The position numbers and the translations under genes were made by a program. Below, in pieces: positions 48,295 through 56,973 of a stretch of DNA of 64,000 bases. The notes beneath the pieces were generated by a model that saw only the letters and a list, made by a program, of their open reading frames with translations, was not told where the DNA came from and did no database searches. The DNA lies in contig NZ_KI912469.1 in NCBI RefSeq assembly GCF_000518665.1, positions 127,376 through 191,375 on the forward strand, in the 5' to 3' direction. The stretch's first letter is position 1; every line of letters begins with the position of its first letter. Origin of the DNA: Microvirga flocculans ATCC BAA-817 (GTDB taxonomy: Bacteria > Pseudomonadota > Alphaproteobacteria > Rhizobiales > Beijerinckiaceae).

Positions 48295-49044
48295 TCAGAT
48301 GATGTAGAGATAGCTCATGGCCGCAGCAGAGCCTGCCTTATTGAGCACGACACCGGTGTCGAACAGGCCGTCGGCGTTAAGGTCTGAGACCAGGAAGCCC
48401 TTATTGATATCGGGGTTGTACAGGAAGACGTGCCTAACGCTCGTGTCGCCGTACAGGTAATCCGCATCGGAGGCGGCCGTCGAAATGGAGGCCGCGTCCG
48501 TCATGACCTCGCGGTAATTGCTTTTCGTCCCTTTGATCGTCATGTCGATATAGTCGTAGGACCGGTTCCAGTCGGTGATGACGTCGGCTGTGCTGGTCGT
48601 GAGGCCCGAACTGCCCTTCGTGAAGACGAAGTAGTCTTCTCCGGAGCCGCCGCTCAGCGTATCGCGTCCGGTCCCGCCGGAGAGAAGGTCGTCGCCGGAG
48701 CCGCCCACGAGATAATCGAGGCCTGACCCGCCATAGATATCGTCCTGACCCGTGCCGCCATAAAGGTCGTCGTGGTCCGAGCCGCCGCTCATCAGATCGT
48801 TTCCGGAACCGCCATAAATCGTGTCATGGCCGGCATCGCCGTAGAGATCGTCATCACCTGAGTCGCCGTCCAGGTAGTCGTCCCCGTAGCCGCCATAGAT
48901 CGTGTCGTATCCGTAGCTGCCATAGATGTCGTCGTGGCCGCTCCATCCGTAGATCAGATCGTCGCCGTCATAGCCGTAGATGATGTCCGAGCTGGAGAAG
49001 CCGTCGATATCGTCGTCGTAGTCGGTTCCGTAAATTTTTGCCAT
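48295..49044 (-). CDS. RTX calcium-binding repeat protein
   Basis: A 249-residue protein. Residues about 17-135 contain some 13 glycine/aspartate nonapeptide repeats of the GGxGxDxIY type (for instance GGSGNDLMS and GGSGDDLLS), which fold as a calcium-bound parallel beta-roll. They are unusually rich in Tyr at the turn. The C-terminal 110 residues (EDYFVFTKGSSGL, then DVITDWNRSYDYIDM) match the M10/serralysin-like C-terminal part that precedes type I secretion. There is no signal peptide and no type I exporter nearby. GGAGG precedes the ATG at 49044. Role could be surface or biofilm related. Confidence 0.87.
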   Translation of the reverse strand: MAKIYGTDYDDDIDGFSSSDIIYGYDGDDLIYGWSGHDDIYGSYGYDTIYGGYGDDYLDGDSGDDDLYGDAGHDTIYGGSGNDLMSGGSDHDDLYGGTGQDDIYGGSGLDYLVGGSGDDLLSGGTGRDTLSGGSGEDYFVFTKGSSGLTTSTADVITDWNRSYDYIDMTIKGTKSNYREVMTDAASISTAASDADYLYGDTSVRHVFLYNPDINKGFLVSDLNADGLFDTGVVLNKAGSAAAMSYLYII

Positions 49045-49257
49045 TCGTGCCTCCACGTCGTTCATCGTGACTGAGACCGGCAGGAGACCCGCCGGAAAAT
49101 CGAAGCCGGGTTGTGCCACAAGGTGGGTTAACCGCTCGTAGTGTCATCATCGGGCAGCGCGGCTGAATGGTGGCAGGATAGCCCATTCATCTGCCGTAAA
49201 GCTGCAGATTGGCCTGCAAAACGCGGATATGGTGAACGATTTCTAAACGCAGGCCTT

Positions 49258-49288
49258 CATCCAGGCGGGCATCGGACCCGCCCGGATG
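49258..49288 (-). terminator. Stem-loop downstream of the second ABC-F gene
   Basis: CATCCaGGCGGG (49258-49269) pairs with CCCGCCcGGATG (49277-49288) with one mismatch and a 7-base loop. It lies 25 bp after the stop of the minus-strand ABC-F gene. There is no T-run, so termination is uncertain. Confidence 0.4.
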
Positions 49289-49312
49289 AGGCATGCTCGA
49301 AGGGCAGGAAAG

Positions 49313-51190
49313 CTACGCGCCCGCTTCCTCGATCTCGCCGCTTACCAGCAGCCATTCTTCCTCGACGGAGGCCAGGGTCGAAGCGGCCTCGGCGCGCATT
49401 CTGGAAAGCTCCGTGGCCTTCGCCGGATCCTTCTGGAAGGCCGTGCCGTCGGCGAGCGCTGCGTCCACCTTGCCGATCGCGTCGGTGAGTTTCGCCATCC
49501 GCGCTTCTAGCGCCTCCAGCTTCTTGCGCAGGGGCGCAAGGGCTGCGCGCCTCTCCGCGGCGGCGCGGCGCTCGTCCACCTTGGAGGCGGCGGCCGCCTG
49601 CGGCTTGTCGGAGCGTTTCTGCGGATCGAGCGCGCCCGAGAGAACGAGCTGGCGGTAATCGTCCATGTCGCCGTCGAAGGGCTTCACGCTGCCGTTGCCG
49701 ACGATCCAGAGCCTGTCGGCACAGGCCTCGATCAGGAAGCGGTCGTGGCTCACCAGGATGACGGCGCCCGTGTAGTCGTTGATCGCCTCCATCAGCGCCG
49801 TGCGGCTGTCGATGTCCAAGTGGTTCGTCGGCTCGTCGAGAATGAGCAGGTGAGGGCCCTCGAAGGCCGCAAGCCCCATGAGCAGGCGCGCCTTCTCGCC
49901 GCCGGAGAGCGCCGAGACAGGCGTGTCCGCCTTCGCGCCGGGAAAGCCGATCTGCGCCGTGCGGGCGCGGATCTTGGCGACGGGCGCATCCGGCATCCGC
50001 TCGGCCACGTGGTCGTAGGCGGTCGCCTTCGGATTCAGCTCGTCGAGCTGGTGCTGCGCGAAATACGCAACATCCATGCGGGCGGGCGTGCGCATCTCGC
50101 CCTTCATGGGCGCGAGCTTGCCGCCGATGAGCTTGCAGAAGGTGGACTTGCCGTTGCCGTTGGAGCCCAGGAGCGCGATCCGGTCGTCCGGCGAGATCGT
50201 GAGGTTCAGCCGGTCGAGCACGATGCGCTCGCCATAGCCCGCGGCCACGCCCTCGACGGTGACGAGCGGCGGCGCGGCGGGCCGTTCGGGTCCCGGCAGG
50301 TTGAAGGGCAGAACATCGTCCTCCACGATGGTGGCGATGGGTTCGAGCTTGGCGAGCCGCTTCACCCGGGACTGCGCCTGGCGTGCCTTCGAGGCCTTGG
50401 CCTTGAAACGGTCGACGAAGGCCTGGAGATGCTTGCGCTCCGCCTCCTGCTTGGCCGCCATCTTGGCGGTCAGCTCGCGCTTTTCCGCATATTGCCTGGC
50501 GAACGAGGTGTAGCCGCCGCGATAGATCGTGAGCTTGCCCCGGTCGAGATGGAGGATGTGGTTGACGCAGGTGTCCAGCAACTCGCGGTCGTGGCTGATG
50601 ATCAGCACCGTATGCGGATAGCGCCCGAGATAATCGTAGAGCCAGAGCGTGCCTTCGAGGTCGAGATAGTTCGTCGGCTCGTCGAGGAGCAGCAGGTCGG
50701 GCTCGGTGAAGAGCACGGCGGCGAGCGCCACGCGCATGCGCCAGCCGCCAGAGAAGTCCGAGCAGGGCCGGTTCTGCGCCTCGGCGTCAAAGCCGAGGCC
50801 GTGGAGAATGGCGGCCGCGCGGGCCGGGGCCGAATGCGCGCCGATATCGGTGAGCCGCGTCTCGATCTCGGCCCGCCGCAGGCCGTCGGCGGTCTCCGCC
50901 TCGGCGAGGAGGGCGGCGCGCTCCTTGTCGGCGGCCAGTACCACCTCGATCAGGGTTTCGGGCCCGCCCGGAGCCTCCTGGGCCACGGCGCCGATCTTCA
51001 TGCCCCGGGGCAGGGTGACCGTGCCGCTCTCGGTGGCCAGCTCCCCCTGGATGATCTTGAACAGGGTGGTCTTGCCCGCGCCGTTGCGCCCCACGAGCCC
51101 CACCTTCGCGCCGTCCGGCAGGTTGAAGGTGGCGCGGTCGAGGATCAGCCGGTCGCCGATGCGGTAGGTCAGGTCGTTGACATGGAGCAT
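49313..51190 (-). CDS. ABC-F family ATPase, YheS-like
   Basis: A 625-residue soluble protein with two ABC modules. Walker A motifs are GRNGAGKTT and GSNGNGKST, signatures FSGGWRMR and LSGGEKAR, and Walker B ends DEPTNYLDL and DEPTNHLDI. FSGGWRMRVALA plus the interdomain linker SKARQAQSRVKRLAKLE are typical of YheS/EF-3-like ABC-F proteins on the ribosome. The C-terminal 90 residues are a coiled coil. The start at 51190 (MLHVNDLTYR) is preceded by AAAAGGCGG; the long upstream reading is antisense to the Crp-family gene. Confidence 0.92.
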   Translation of the reverse strand: MLHVNDLTYRIGDRLILDRATFNLPDGAKVGLVGRNGAGKTTLFKIIQGELATESGTVTLPRGMKIGAVAQEAPGGPETLIEVVLAADKERAALLAEAETADGLRRAEIETRLTDIGAHSAPARAAAILHGLGFDAEAQNRPCSDFSGGWRMRVALAAVLFTEPDLLLLDEPTNYLDLEGTLWLYDYLGRYPHTVLIISHDRELLDTCVNHILHLDRGKLTIYRGGYTSFARQYAEKRELTAKMAAKQEAERKHLQAFVDRFKAKASKARQAQSRVKRLAKLEPIATIVEDDVLPFNLPGPERPAAPPLVTVEGVAAGYGERIVLDRLNLTISPDDRIALLGSNGNGKSTFCKLIGGKLAPMKGEMRTPARMDVAYFAQHQLDELNPKATAYDHVAERMPDAPVAKIRARTAQIGFPGAKADTPVSALSGGEKARLLMGLAAFEGPHLLILDEPTNHLDIDSRTALMEAINDYTGAVILVSHDRFLIEACADRLWIVGNGSVKPFDGDMDDYRQLVLSGALDPQKRSDKPQAAAASKVDERRAAAERRAALAPLRKKLEALEARMAKLTDAIGKVDAALADGTAFQKDPAKATELSRMRAEAASTLASVEEEWLLVSGEIEEAGA

Positions 51191-51343
51191 GCCGCCTTTT
51201 GGCGCGGGATGGCGGCTCTGGCAAGGTGCTTGAAGGGTGCAGGAGGCGCGCCCGGTAGCCGAAATCGCCCGTGACAGAATCGTCGAGGCCTGAGAAAGGG
51301 ATAGATCACATGCCCATACTGCCCCCCTGAATTCTGTGCTATA

Positions 51344-51452
51344 GCGCATCGTGCGCAAAAGTGGACCCGGTTTTGCGCCCAACGATGCGCTCATCAAGGA
51401 AGGAGGCATCGGATCGCTCCCAAAAGTGCAAATCCACTTTTGGGTCCGATGC
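51344..51452 (+). repeat. Bipartite palindromic repeat, copy 2 (two tandem stem-loops)
   Basis: Stem 1 is GCGCATCGT-GCGCAAAA (51344-51360) with TTTTGCGC (51371-51378) and ACGATGCGC (51382-51390). Stem 2 is GCATCGGA (51406-51413) with TCCGATGC (51445-51452) and inner CCAAAAGTG/CACTTTTGG. The spacer between stems is TCATCAAGGAAGGAG. It lies 35 bp before the start of the Crp-family gene. Copy 1 at 24861-24974 is in the opposite orientation. Confidence 0.8.
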
Positions 51453-51487
51453 TTTAGCCGGGGGTCAGATGCAGGGGGAGAGGACCG

Positions 51488-52174
51488 ATGGCGCGGCTCG
51501 CCGGGATCAAGCTGTTCAAGGGGCTGGAGATCGACCTTGCGCCGTTCGAGGCGCGGGCCAAGTGGCGACGCTTCGATCCCGATGAGGTCCTGGTCGACTT
51601 CGACGAGCCGTCGACCGACGTCTATTTCCTCCTGTCCGGCGAGGTGCGCGTGCTCATGCGCACGGCCTCCGGCAAGGAGGTGATCCTCTACGAGATGAAG
51701 CCCGGCGACCTGTTCGGCGAACTCGCCGCCCTCGACGGCGTGCCGCGTTCCGCCAACGTCACGGCGCTCACCAGGGGCGAAGCCTGCGTGATGCCGGCCT
51801 CCGTCTTCAAGGAGCTGCTCTTCTCCCATCAACCGGTGGCCGAGCGCCTCTTCTGCCTCATGGCTTCGCGCATCCGCGAGCTGAACGCCCGCTTCATGGA
51901 GCAGACGGTGCTCGACCTCCGGCACCGGCTCTATTCGGAACTCCTGCGCCTGTCGACGCCGCGTCAGGACAAGTCGGGCGAGCGGGTGATCACGCCGCCG
52001 CCCTTCCATCACATCGTCGCCGCCCGCATCGGCTGCCGCCGCGAGCAGATCACGCGCGAGTTCACGATGCTGACGCAGGAGGGCCTGATCGAGCGCACGA
52101 GGGGCGCCCTGATTCTCCGCCGTCCGGAAGTGCTCAAGGCCCGCGTGGTCGAGGCCTTGCGCACGGATCACTGA
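51488..52174 (+). CDS. Crp/Fnr family transcriptional regulator
   Basis: A 228-residue protein: cyclic-nucleotide-binding fold about 20-125, then a winged helix with recognition region IVAARIGCRREQITREFTML. The phosphate-binding cassette FGELAALDGVPRSANV keeps the Glu and Arg-Ser that contact cAMP in CRP, and there is no N-terminal FNR cysteine cluster, so cAMP or a similar nucleotide is likely. GGGGGAGAGG lies before the ATG. The large palindromic repeat ends 35 bp upstream. Confidence 0.9.
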   Translation: MARLAGIKLFKGLEIDLAPFEARAKWRRFDPDEVLVDFDEPSTDVYFLLSGEVRVLMRTASGKEVILYEMKPGDLFGELAALDGVPRSANVTALTRGEACVMPASVFKELLFSHQPVAERLFCLMASRIRELNARFMEQTVLDLRHRLYSELLRLSTPRQDKSGERVITPPPFHHIVAARIGCRREQITREFTMLTQEGLIERTRGALILRRPEVLKARVVEALRTDH

Positions 52175-52183
52175 GCGGGGCGC

Positions 52184-53098
52184 TCAACCCGCTCTGCGCG
52201 AGGGTAGCCTGTCTTCAGTGAGGGCCAGCGCCGTGGCGGCGAGCATCACGCCCATACCGAGCGCCTCGGGCCAGCCGAAAGCCTCGTTGGCGAAGGCGAT
52301 GCCGACCGTCACTGCGACGACGGGGCTCACGAACGAGTAGAGCCCGGCGCGGAAGGCGCCCCAGTCGCGCACCAGCCAGAGATAGATCGAGAAGCCGCCG
52401 AGCGAGCCTCCGATGACGAGGATGCCAAGGCCGACGAGCGCCCGTGGGTCCGCGAGCCCGACGAAACGGGCCGGGTCATATCCTTCCATCATGAGCGAAG
52501 CCGGAACGAGGCCGAGCGCGCCGATGGCGGTCTCCCAGAAAGCGAGGCTGATCGGGTGCATCTCCCGCATGAGCGGGCGGCTCACCACCGATCCCCAGGC
52601 GTAGCTGAGCGTTGCCACCGCGACGGCTCCGAGGCCGAGAATCGCATCGCTTCCGGTCGTGCCTGCCCGGCCGGAGAAGAGCATCACGAGGCCCAGGATG
52701 CCGAGCCCGATCGCCATGACCCGGCGCAGCGTGATCCGCTCCTGTCCGTAGAAGGCCGCGACGACGATCAGGAGGATCGGCATCAGGGACAGATTGACGA
52801 TGGAGGACAGGCCGGTCGGCGCGCGCGCAACGCCCCAGAAGAGAAAGCTGTAGCAGCCCGTGGTGATGAGAAGGGAAGCCACGATCACCCGGCCCGGCTG
52901 CGTCATACCGAGAGGCAGCCCCTTGGCGAGGATGAAGGCGAAATAACAGAACCCGGCGAGCATGAAGCGGATTGCCGCCAGAAAGATCGGCGGGACGGCT
53001 TCGGAGGCGATCTTCATCGGCAGCCATGTCAGGCCCCAGACGAGTGCCATCAGTGCGAAAGCCGCAATTTTCCCCGCCTCGGAGCCCTGCCGTTCCAT
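52184..53098 (-). CDS. EamA/DMT family transporter
   Basis: A 304-residue inner-membrane protein with ten predicted helices in two EamA repeats; the first opens AAFALMALVWGLTWLPMKIA and the second begins near residue 155. The family exports or imports metabolites such as amino acids; the substrate here is unknown. It converges on the Crp-family gene with 9 bp between stops, and is behind tetR by 76 bp on the same strand. Confidence 0.88.
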   Translation of the reverse strand: MERQGSEAGKIAAFALMALVWGLTWLPMKIASEAVPPIFLAAIRFMLAGFCYFAFILAKGLPLGMTQPGRVIVASLLITTGCYSFLFWGVARAPTGLSSIVNLSLMPILLIVVAAFYGQERITLRRVMAIGLGILGLVMLFSGRAGTTGSDAILGLGAVAVATLSYAWGSVVSRPLMREMHPISLAFWETAIGALGLVPASLMMEGYDPARFVGLADPRALVGLGILVIGGSLGGFSIYLWLVRDWGAFRAGLYSFVSPVVAVTVGIAFANEAFGWPEALGMGVMLAATALALTEDRLPSRRAG

Positions 53099-53174
53099 TC
53101 CCGTCCCGTCCCAGCCTGTTCCGGTACCCTACTCACGGGCACGTCGGCAGGAAAGCGCGCCCCTGGAAACGGGC

Positions 53175-53855
53175 TTACTCTCTCGGCGCGTTGGGCCCGT
53201 AGGCTGCGAAGAAGACGCGCAGCGCGTTCTCGACGTTCCTCTGGATCTGGTCCTCGGTCGGAGGCGGGCCGACGGAGAAGAGCAGGCGGCGCAGCATGCC
53301 GGAAACGCAGAGATCGAGGAAGTGCTGGGAGGCGACACCGGTATCCTCGATGACGAGCCTGCCCGCCTCGACCTGACGGTCGAAATAGGCGCTGAGCCGG
53401 GCGATGCCCTGGCACGGACCGGCCTCGTAGAAGGACTGCCCCAGGCGCGGGAACTTCTCCGCCGCGCCGATGACCATCCGGATCGAGGAAATGTGCTCGG
53501 GCGTGCCCATGCGGCTCAGGTAGCTGAGGCCGAGCTTCCGCAGGACGCCGCGAACGTCGGGGTCATCGGCGTCGAGCTTGAACAGGACCTCGGCCAGCCC
53601 CTGTTTCTCTTCCGTCGTCAGGGCTTCGAAGAGGCTCTCCTTGCTGTCGAAATAGACGTAGAGCGTGCCCTTGGAGACGCCGGCCACCTTGGCGATCTCG
53701 CCCATGCTGGCGCCGTCGAAGCCCTCAGCCAGGAAGACCTTGCGGGCGCCTTCCAGGATCTGGCGGCGCTTGGCGCTTTCGGCGTTGTCCTCTGCGTCCG
53801 GGGCAGGGGCCTCCTTGAAGGCTTCCTGCGGGGCGCTCTCATGCACGGCGCTCAT
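53175..53855 (-). CDS. TetR family repressor
   Basis: A 226-residue regulator. The helix-turn-helix is GEIAKVAGVSKGTLYVYFDS (about 52-71), followed by KESLFEAL. The C-terminal part is a helical ligand domain of the AefR type. It is divergent from the efflux genes at 54-56.8 kb, with a perfect 21-bp palindrome between, so it most likely represses them and itself. A toxic compound exported by the pump is the probable inducer. Confidence 0.92.
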   Translation of the reverse strand: MSAVHESAPQEAFKEAPAPDAEDNAESAKRRQILEGARKVFLAEGFDGASMGEIAKVAGVSKGTLYVYFDSKESLFEALTTEEKQGLAEVLFKLDADDPDVRGVLRKLGLSYLSRMGTPEHISSIRMVIGAAEKFPRLGQSFYEAGPCQGIARLSAYFDRQVEAGRLVIEDTGVASQHFLDLCVSGMLRRLLFSVGPPPTEDQIQRNVENALRVFFAAYGPNAPRE

Positions 53856-53881
53856 AGTGACTATTATTTCCCTTCCCGCTA

Positions 53882-53902
53882 TTGACCGAACGGTTCGGTC
53901 AA
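53882..53902. promoter_or_regulatory. TetR operator, perfect 21-bp palindrome
   Basis: TTGACCGAAC (53882-53891), central G (53892) and GTTCGGTCAA (53893-53902). The left arm begins with TTGACC, a -35-like hexamer for the efflux operon, with CATATA 17 bp downstream (53905-53910). The right arm gives the same hexamer on the minus strand. Repressor on this site would block both promoters. Confidence 0.85.
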
Positions 53903-53998
53903 CTCATATATGGCAGGCAATTCGATGAGATCAAGACCGTCGCTATAGCCCAACCCTTTCAGTCTCAAGGGGCTTATGGGCGGTTTGCAGAGGTTCGC

Positions 53999-55192
53999 AT
54001 GGCTTACCGGGAAGAATTCGAGCAGGGGGCGAAAAGTGGCGGCGAGGCCGCTCGGGGCGGGCAGGATGCTCCTGCGTCCCAGGCGGAGCAGAAGGCGCCG
54101 CCCGCGGCATCGCCCAAGGCGAAGAAGGGACCGGGCAGGAAGCCCGTGATGCTGTCAGTCGTGGCGGCCGCGCTCGCCTTCGGCGCCTATGAGGGCCACG
54201 AATGGTGGACCGACGGCCGCTTCATGGTTTCGACCGAGGACGCCTATGTGCAGGCGGATATCACGATCCTGTCGGCGAAAGTTTCCGGCTATGTTCAGTC
54301 CGTCGCCGTATCCAGCAACCAGAGCGTGAAGGCGGGCGACCTGATCGCCAAGATCGACGACGGCGATTACCGGTTCGCTCTCCAGTCGGCCAGGGACAAG
54401 CTGGCGACGCAGCAGAGCGCCATCGAGCGGATCGGCCGCCAGATCGAGGCGGGTCACGCCTCCGTGGCCCAGGCGGATGCGCAGATCGCGTCGGCCCAGG
54501 CCGCGTTCGAGCGCGCCGAGAGCGATTATTCCCGCCAGCAGCAGCTTGCCCGCTCCGACTTCACGAGCCGCGCCGCGCTCGAGAATGCCAAGGCGGCCCG
54601 CGACCAGGCCGATGCAGGCGTGAAGAGCGCCCAGGCCGCTCTTGCCGCGGCCAAGGCGAATGTGGACGTGCTCGAAGCGCAGCGGAACGAGGCGCGCCGC
54701 GTCGCTGCCGAGCTGCAGACCTCCGTCGAGAAGGCCGAGCGCGATCTCTCCTTCACGGAAATTCGCGCTCCCGCCGACGGCGTGATCGGCAACAAGGCCA
54801 TCGAGGTCGGCACCTATGTGCAGCCCGGCGCGCGGCTCGCCGCTCTCGTGCCGCTCGGCAGCGTGCATGTGGACGCGAATTTCAAGGAGACGCAGCTCGC
54901 CTCCCTGAAGGTGGGCCAGAAGGTCAAGATCGAGGTCGATGCCTTCCCCGATGCGGACATCTCCGGCACGGTGGAGAGCGTCTCGCCCGCCTCTGGCGCC
55001 GTCTTCAGCCTGCTGCCGCCGGAGAACGCCACGGGCAACTTCACGAAGATCGTTCAGCGCGTGCCCGTCCGCGTCGCCGTGAGCCCCGAGGTCGCCCGGC
55101 AGGGCATTCTGAGGCCGGGCCTCTCCGTGGTCGTCGACGTGGACACACGCACCTCCGCCGAGCCCGAGAAGACGGCCAGCCTCAAGAAGTAG
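53999..55192 (+). CDS. HlyD/EmrA family membrane fusion protein
   Basis: A 397-residue periplasmic adaptor of a drug-efflux pump. A polar N-terminus precedes one membrane helix (about 49-68), then a barrel-sandwich hybrid half (ISGYVQSVAVSSNQSVKAGD-like), a long alpha hairpin (about 140-230) and the second lipoyl half with IRAPADGVIGNKAIEVG. The start at 53999 has AGAGG upstream; longer readings start within the operator. The partner MFS gene follows after 19 bp. Confidence 0.92.
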   Translation: MAYREEFEQGAKSGGEAARGGQDAPASQAEQKAPPAASPKAKKGPGRKPVMLSVVAAALAFGAYEGHEWWTDGRFMVSTEDAYVQADITILSAKVSGYVQSVAVSSNQSVKAGDLIAKIDDGDYRFALQSARDKLATQQSAIERIGRQIEAGHASVAQADAQIASAQAAFERAESDYSRQQQLARSDFTSRAALENAKAARDQADAGVKSAQAALAAAKANVDVLEAQRNEARRVAAELQTSVEKAERDLSFTEIRAPADGVIGNKAIEVGTYVQPGARLAALVPLGSVHVDANFKETQLASLKVGQKVKIEVDAFPDADISGTVESVSPASGAVFSLLPPENATGNFTKIVQRVPVRVAVSPEVARQGILRPGLSVVVDVDTRTSAEPEKTASLKK

Positions 55193-55211
55193 GGACGAAG
55201 AGTCAGGACCC

Positions 55212-56810
55212 ATGGCCGCAACCGCCGCCATCCCGAGCGGGCCGAAAGGGGCCGCCATGCCAGCCGCGAAGCCGGCGCCCGTGAGCGGCCGCCGGACCTT
55301 CGCGTTCTTCTGCATGGTCTTCGGCATGTTCATGGCGATCCTGGACATCCAGATCGTGTCCGCCTCGCTGGCCGAGATCCAGGCCGGCCTGTCCGCCTCG
55401 TCCGATGAGATCTCCTGGGTGCAGACGAGCTACCTGATCGCGGAAGTGATCATGATCCCGCTCTCCGGCACCCTGTCGCGCGTGCTCTCCACGCGCTGGA
55501 TGTTCGTGATTTCCGCGGGCGGCTTCACGCTCATGAGCTTCCTGTGCGCGACGGCCACCAACATCGATCAGATGATCGTCTATCGCGCGCTGCAGGGCTT
55601 CATCGGCGGCGGCATGATCCCGACCGTCTTCGCCTCGGCCTTCACGATCTTCCCGCCGGAGAAGCGGCCGGTGATCTCGCCGATTATCGGCCTCGTGGCG
55701 ACGCTCGCGCCGACCATCGGCCCGACGCTCGGCGGCTATCTGACCGACCTGTTCTCCTGGCACTGGCTGTTCCTCGTGAACATCGTTCCCGGAATCTTCG
55801 TCACGGTGTCCACCTATCTCCTGGTGGATTTCGACGAACCCAACCTCGATCTCTTCAACAGCTTCGACTGGGCGGGCCTCGGCTTCATGGCCGCCTTCCT
55901 CGGCAGCCTCGAATACGTCCTCGAGGAAGGGCCCCTGAACGACTGGTTCCAGGACGAGGCGGTGCTGATCCTCACCATCGTCTGCGCCGTCGGCGCGGTC
56001 GGGTTCTTCTACCGGGCCTTCACCGCCAAGCAGCCGATCGTGGATCTGAGGGCCTTCTCCGACCGCAACTTCCTGGCAGGCTCGTCCTTCAGTTTCGTCA
56101 TGGGCATCGGGCTCTACGGGCTCACCTATCTCTACCCGGTCTATCTCGGCCGCGTGCGGGGCTACTCGTCCCTGCAGATCGGCGAGACCATGTTCGTGTC
56201 GGGCGCGACCATGTTCCTCATGGCTCCGGTGGCGGGCTTCCTCTCCCGCAAGATGGATCTGCGGGTCATGATGGGGATCGGCTTTGTCGCCTTCGCCGTC
56301 GGGACCTTCATGATGAGCGGGCTGACGAAGGACTGGGACTTCTGGGAGCTTTTGCTGCCGCAGGTCTTCCGCGGCGTCGGCCTCATGATCTGCATGGTGC
56401 CGATCAACAACATCGCCCTCGGCACCCTGCCGCCGGAGCGGATCAAGAACGCGTCCGGCCTCTACAACCTCACCCGCAACCTGGGTGGCGCGGTCGGCCT
56501 GGCGCTCATCAACACGGTGCTCAACAACCGGACGGACCTGCATCTCCAGCGGCTGCGCGAGAGCGTGAACTGGGGGCGCTCGACGGCGGTCGAGACACTG
56601 AACTCCATGACCCTGAAGTTCCATTCTCTCGGTTCCGATGCCGGGGCGGCCGCGGTCAAGACCATGTCCAACATGGTGCGGAAGGAGGCGATGGTCATGT
56701 CCTTCGCCGATGTCTTCCTGCTCCTGACCGTCCTCTTCCTGGGCCTCACCCTCGCCTTGCCCTTCATCAAGAAGCCCCGCGCGGCTGGGGCGGGCGCGGG
56801 CGGGCACTGA
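55212..56810 (+). CDS. EmrB/QacA-type MFS multidrug efflux transporter (DHA2, 14 TM)
   Basis: A 532-residue inner-membrane antiporter with 14 helices. The first loop contains LDIQIVSASLAEIQ and WVQTSYLIAEV; motif C-like GPTLGGYLTD lies in helix 5. With the EmrA-like adaptor and an outer-membrane channel encoded elsewhere it expels hydrophobic drugs or uncouplers. Controlled by the divergent TetR protein. Confidence 0.93.
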   Translation: MAATAAIPSGPKGAAMPAAKPAPVSGRRTFAFFCMVFGMFMAILDIQIVSASLAEIQAGLSASSDEISWVQTSYLIAEVIMIPLSGTLSRVLSTRWMFVISAGGFTLMSFLCATATNIDQMIVYRALQGFIGGGMIPTVFASAFTIFPPEKRPVISPIIGLVATLAPTIGPTLGGYLTDLFSWHWLFLVNIVPGIFVTVSTYLLVDFDEPNLDLFNSFDWAGLGFMAAFLGSLEYVLEEGPLNDWFQDEAVLILTIVCAVGAVGFFYRAFTAKQPIVDLRAFSDRNFLAGSSFSFVMGIGLYGLTYLYPVYLGRVRGYSSLQIGETMFVSGATMFLMAPVAGFLSRKMDLRVMMGIGFVAFAVGTFMMSGLTKDWDFWELLLPQVFRGVGLMICMVPINNIALGTLPPERIKNASGLYNLTRNLGGAVGLALINTVLNNRTDLHLQRLRESVNWGRSTAVETLNSMTLKFHSLGSDAGAAAVKTMSNMVRKEAMVMSFADVFLLLTVLFLGLTLALPFIKKPRAAGAGAGGH

Positions 56811-56973
56811 GCCGCCGACGCGCTGCGTTCGCAGGTTCCTGCCGCTGGGGGAGGGGCGGCGTCTTCCCCCTGGCACGGACCGGCCATGGACCGTTTTCCC
56901 GATCGGGGCGAACGCAACCGGGGCCGGCCGGGAGACGGCTGGAGAAAGGGCCGGAGCCCGGACGTTTTGCAGC

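Noticed and set aside
48640..49000. Short regularly spaced DNA repeats suggesting a CRISPR-like array
   Set aside because: They encode the nonapeptide repeats of the RTX protein in frame; repeat and spacer lengths do not fit CRISPR.
51191..52171. N-terminal extension of the second ABC-F protein over 300 residues
   Set aside because: The upstream part is antisense to the Crp-family gene and shows no ABC-F similarity; the true start at 51190 has a ribosome site.
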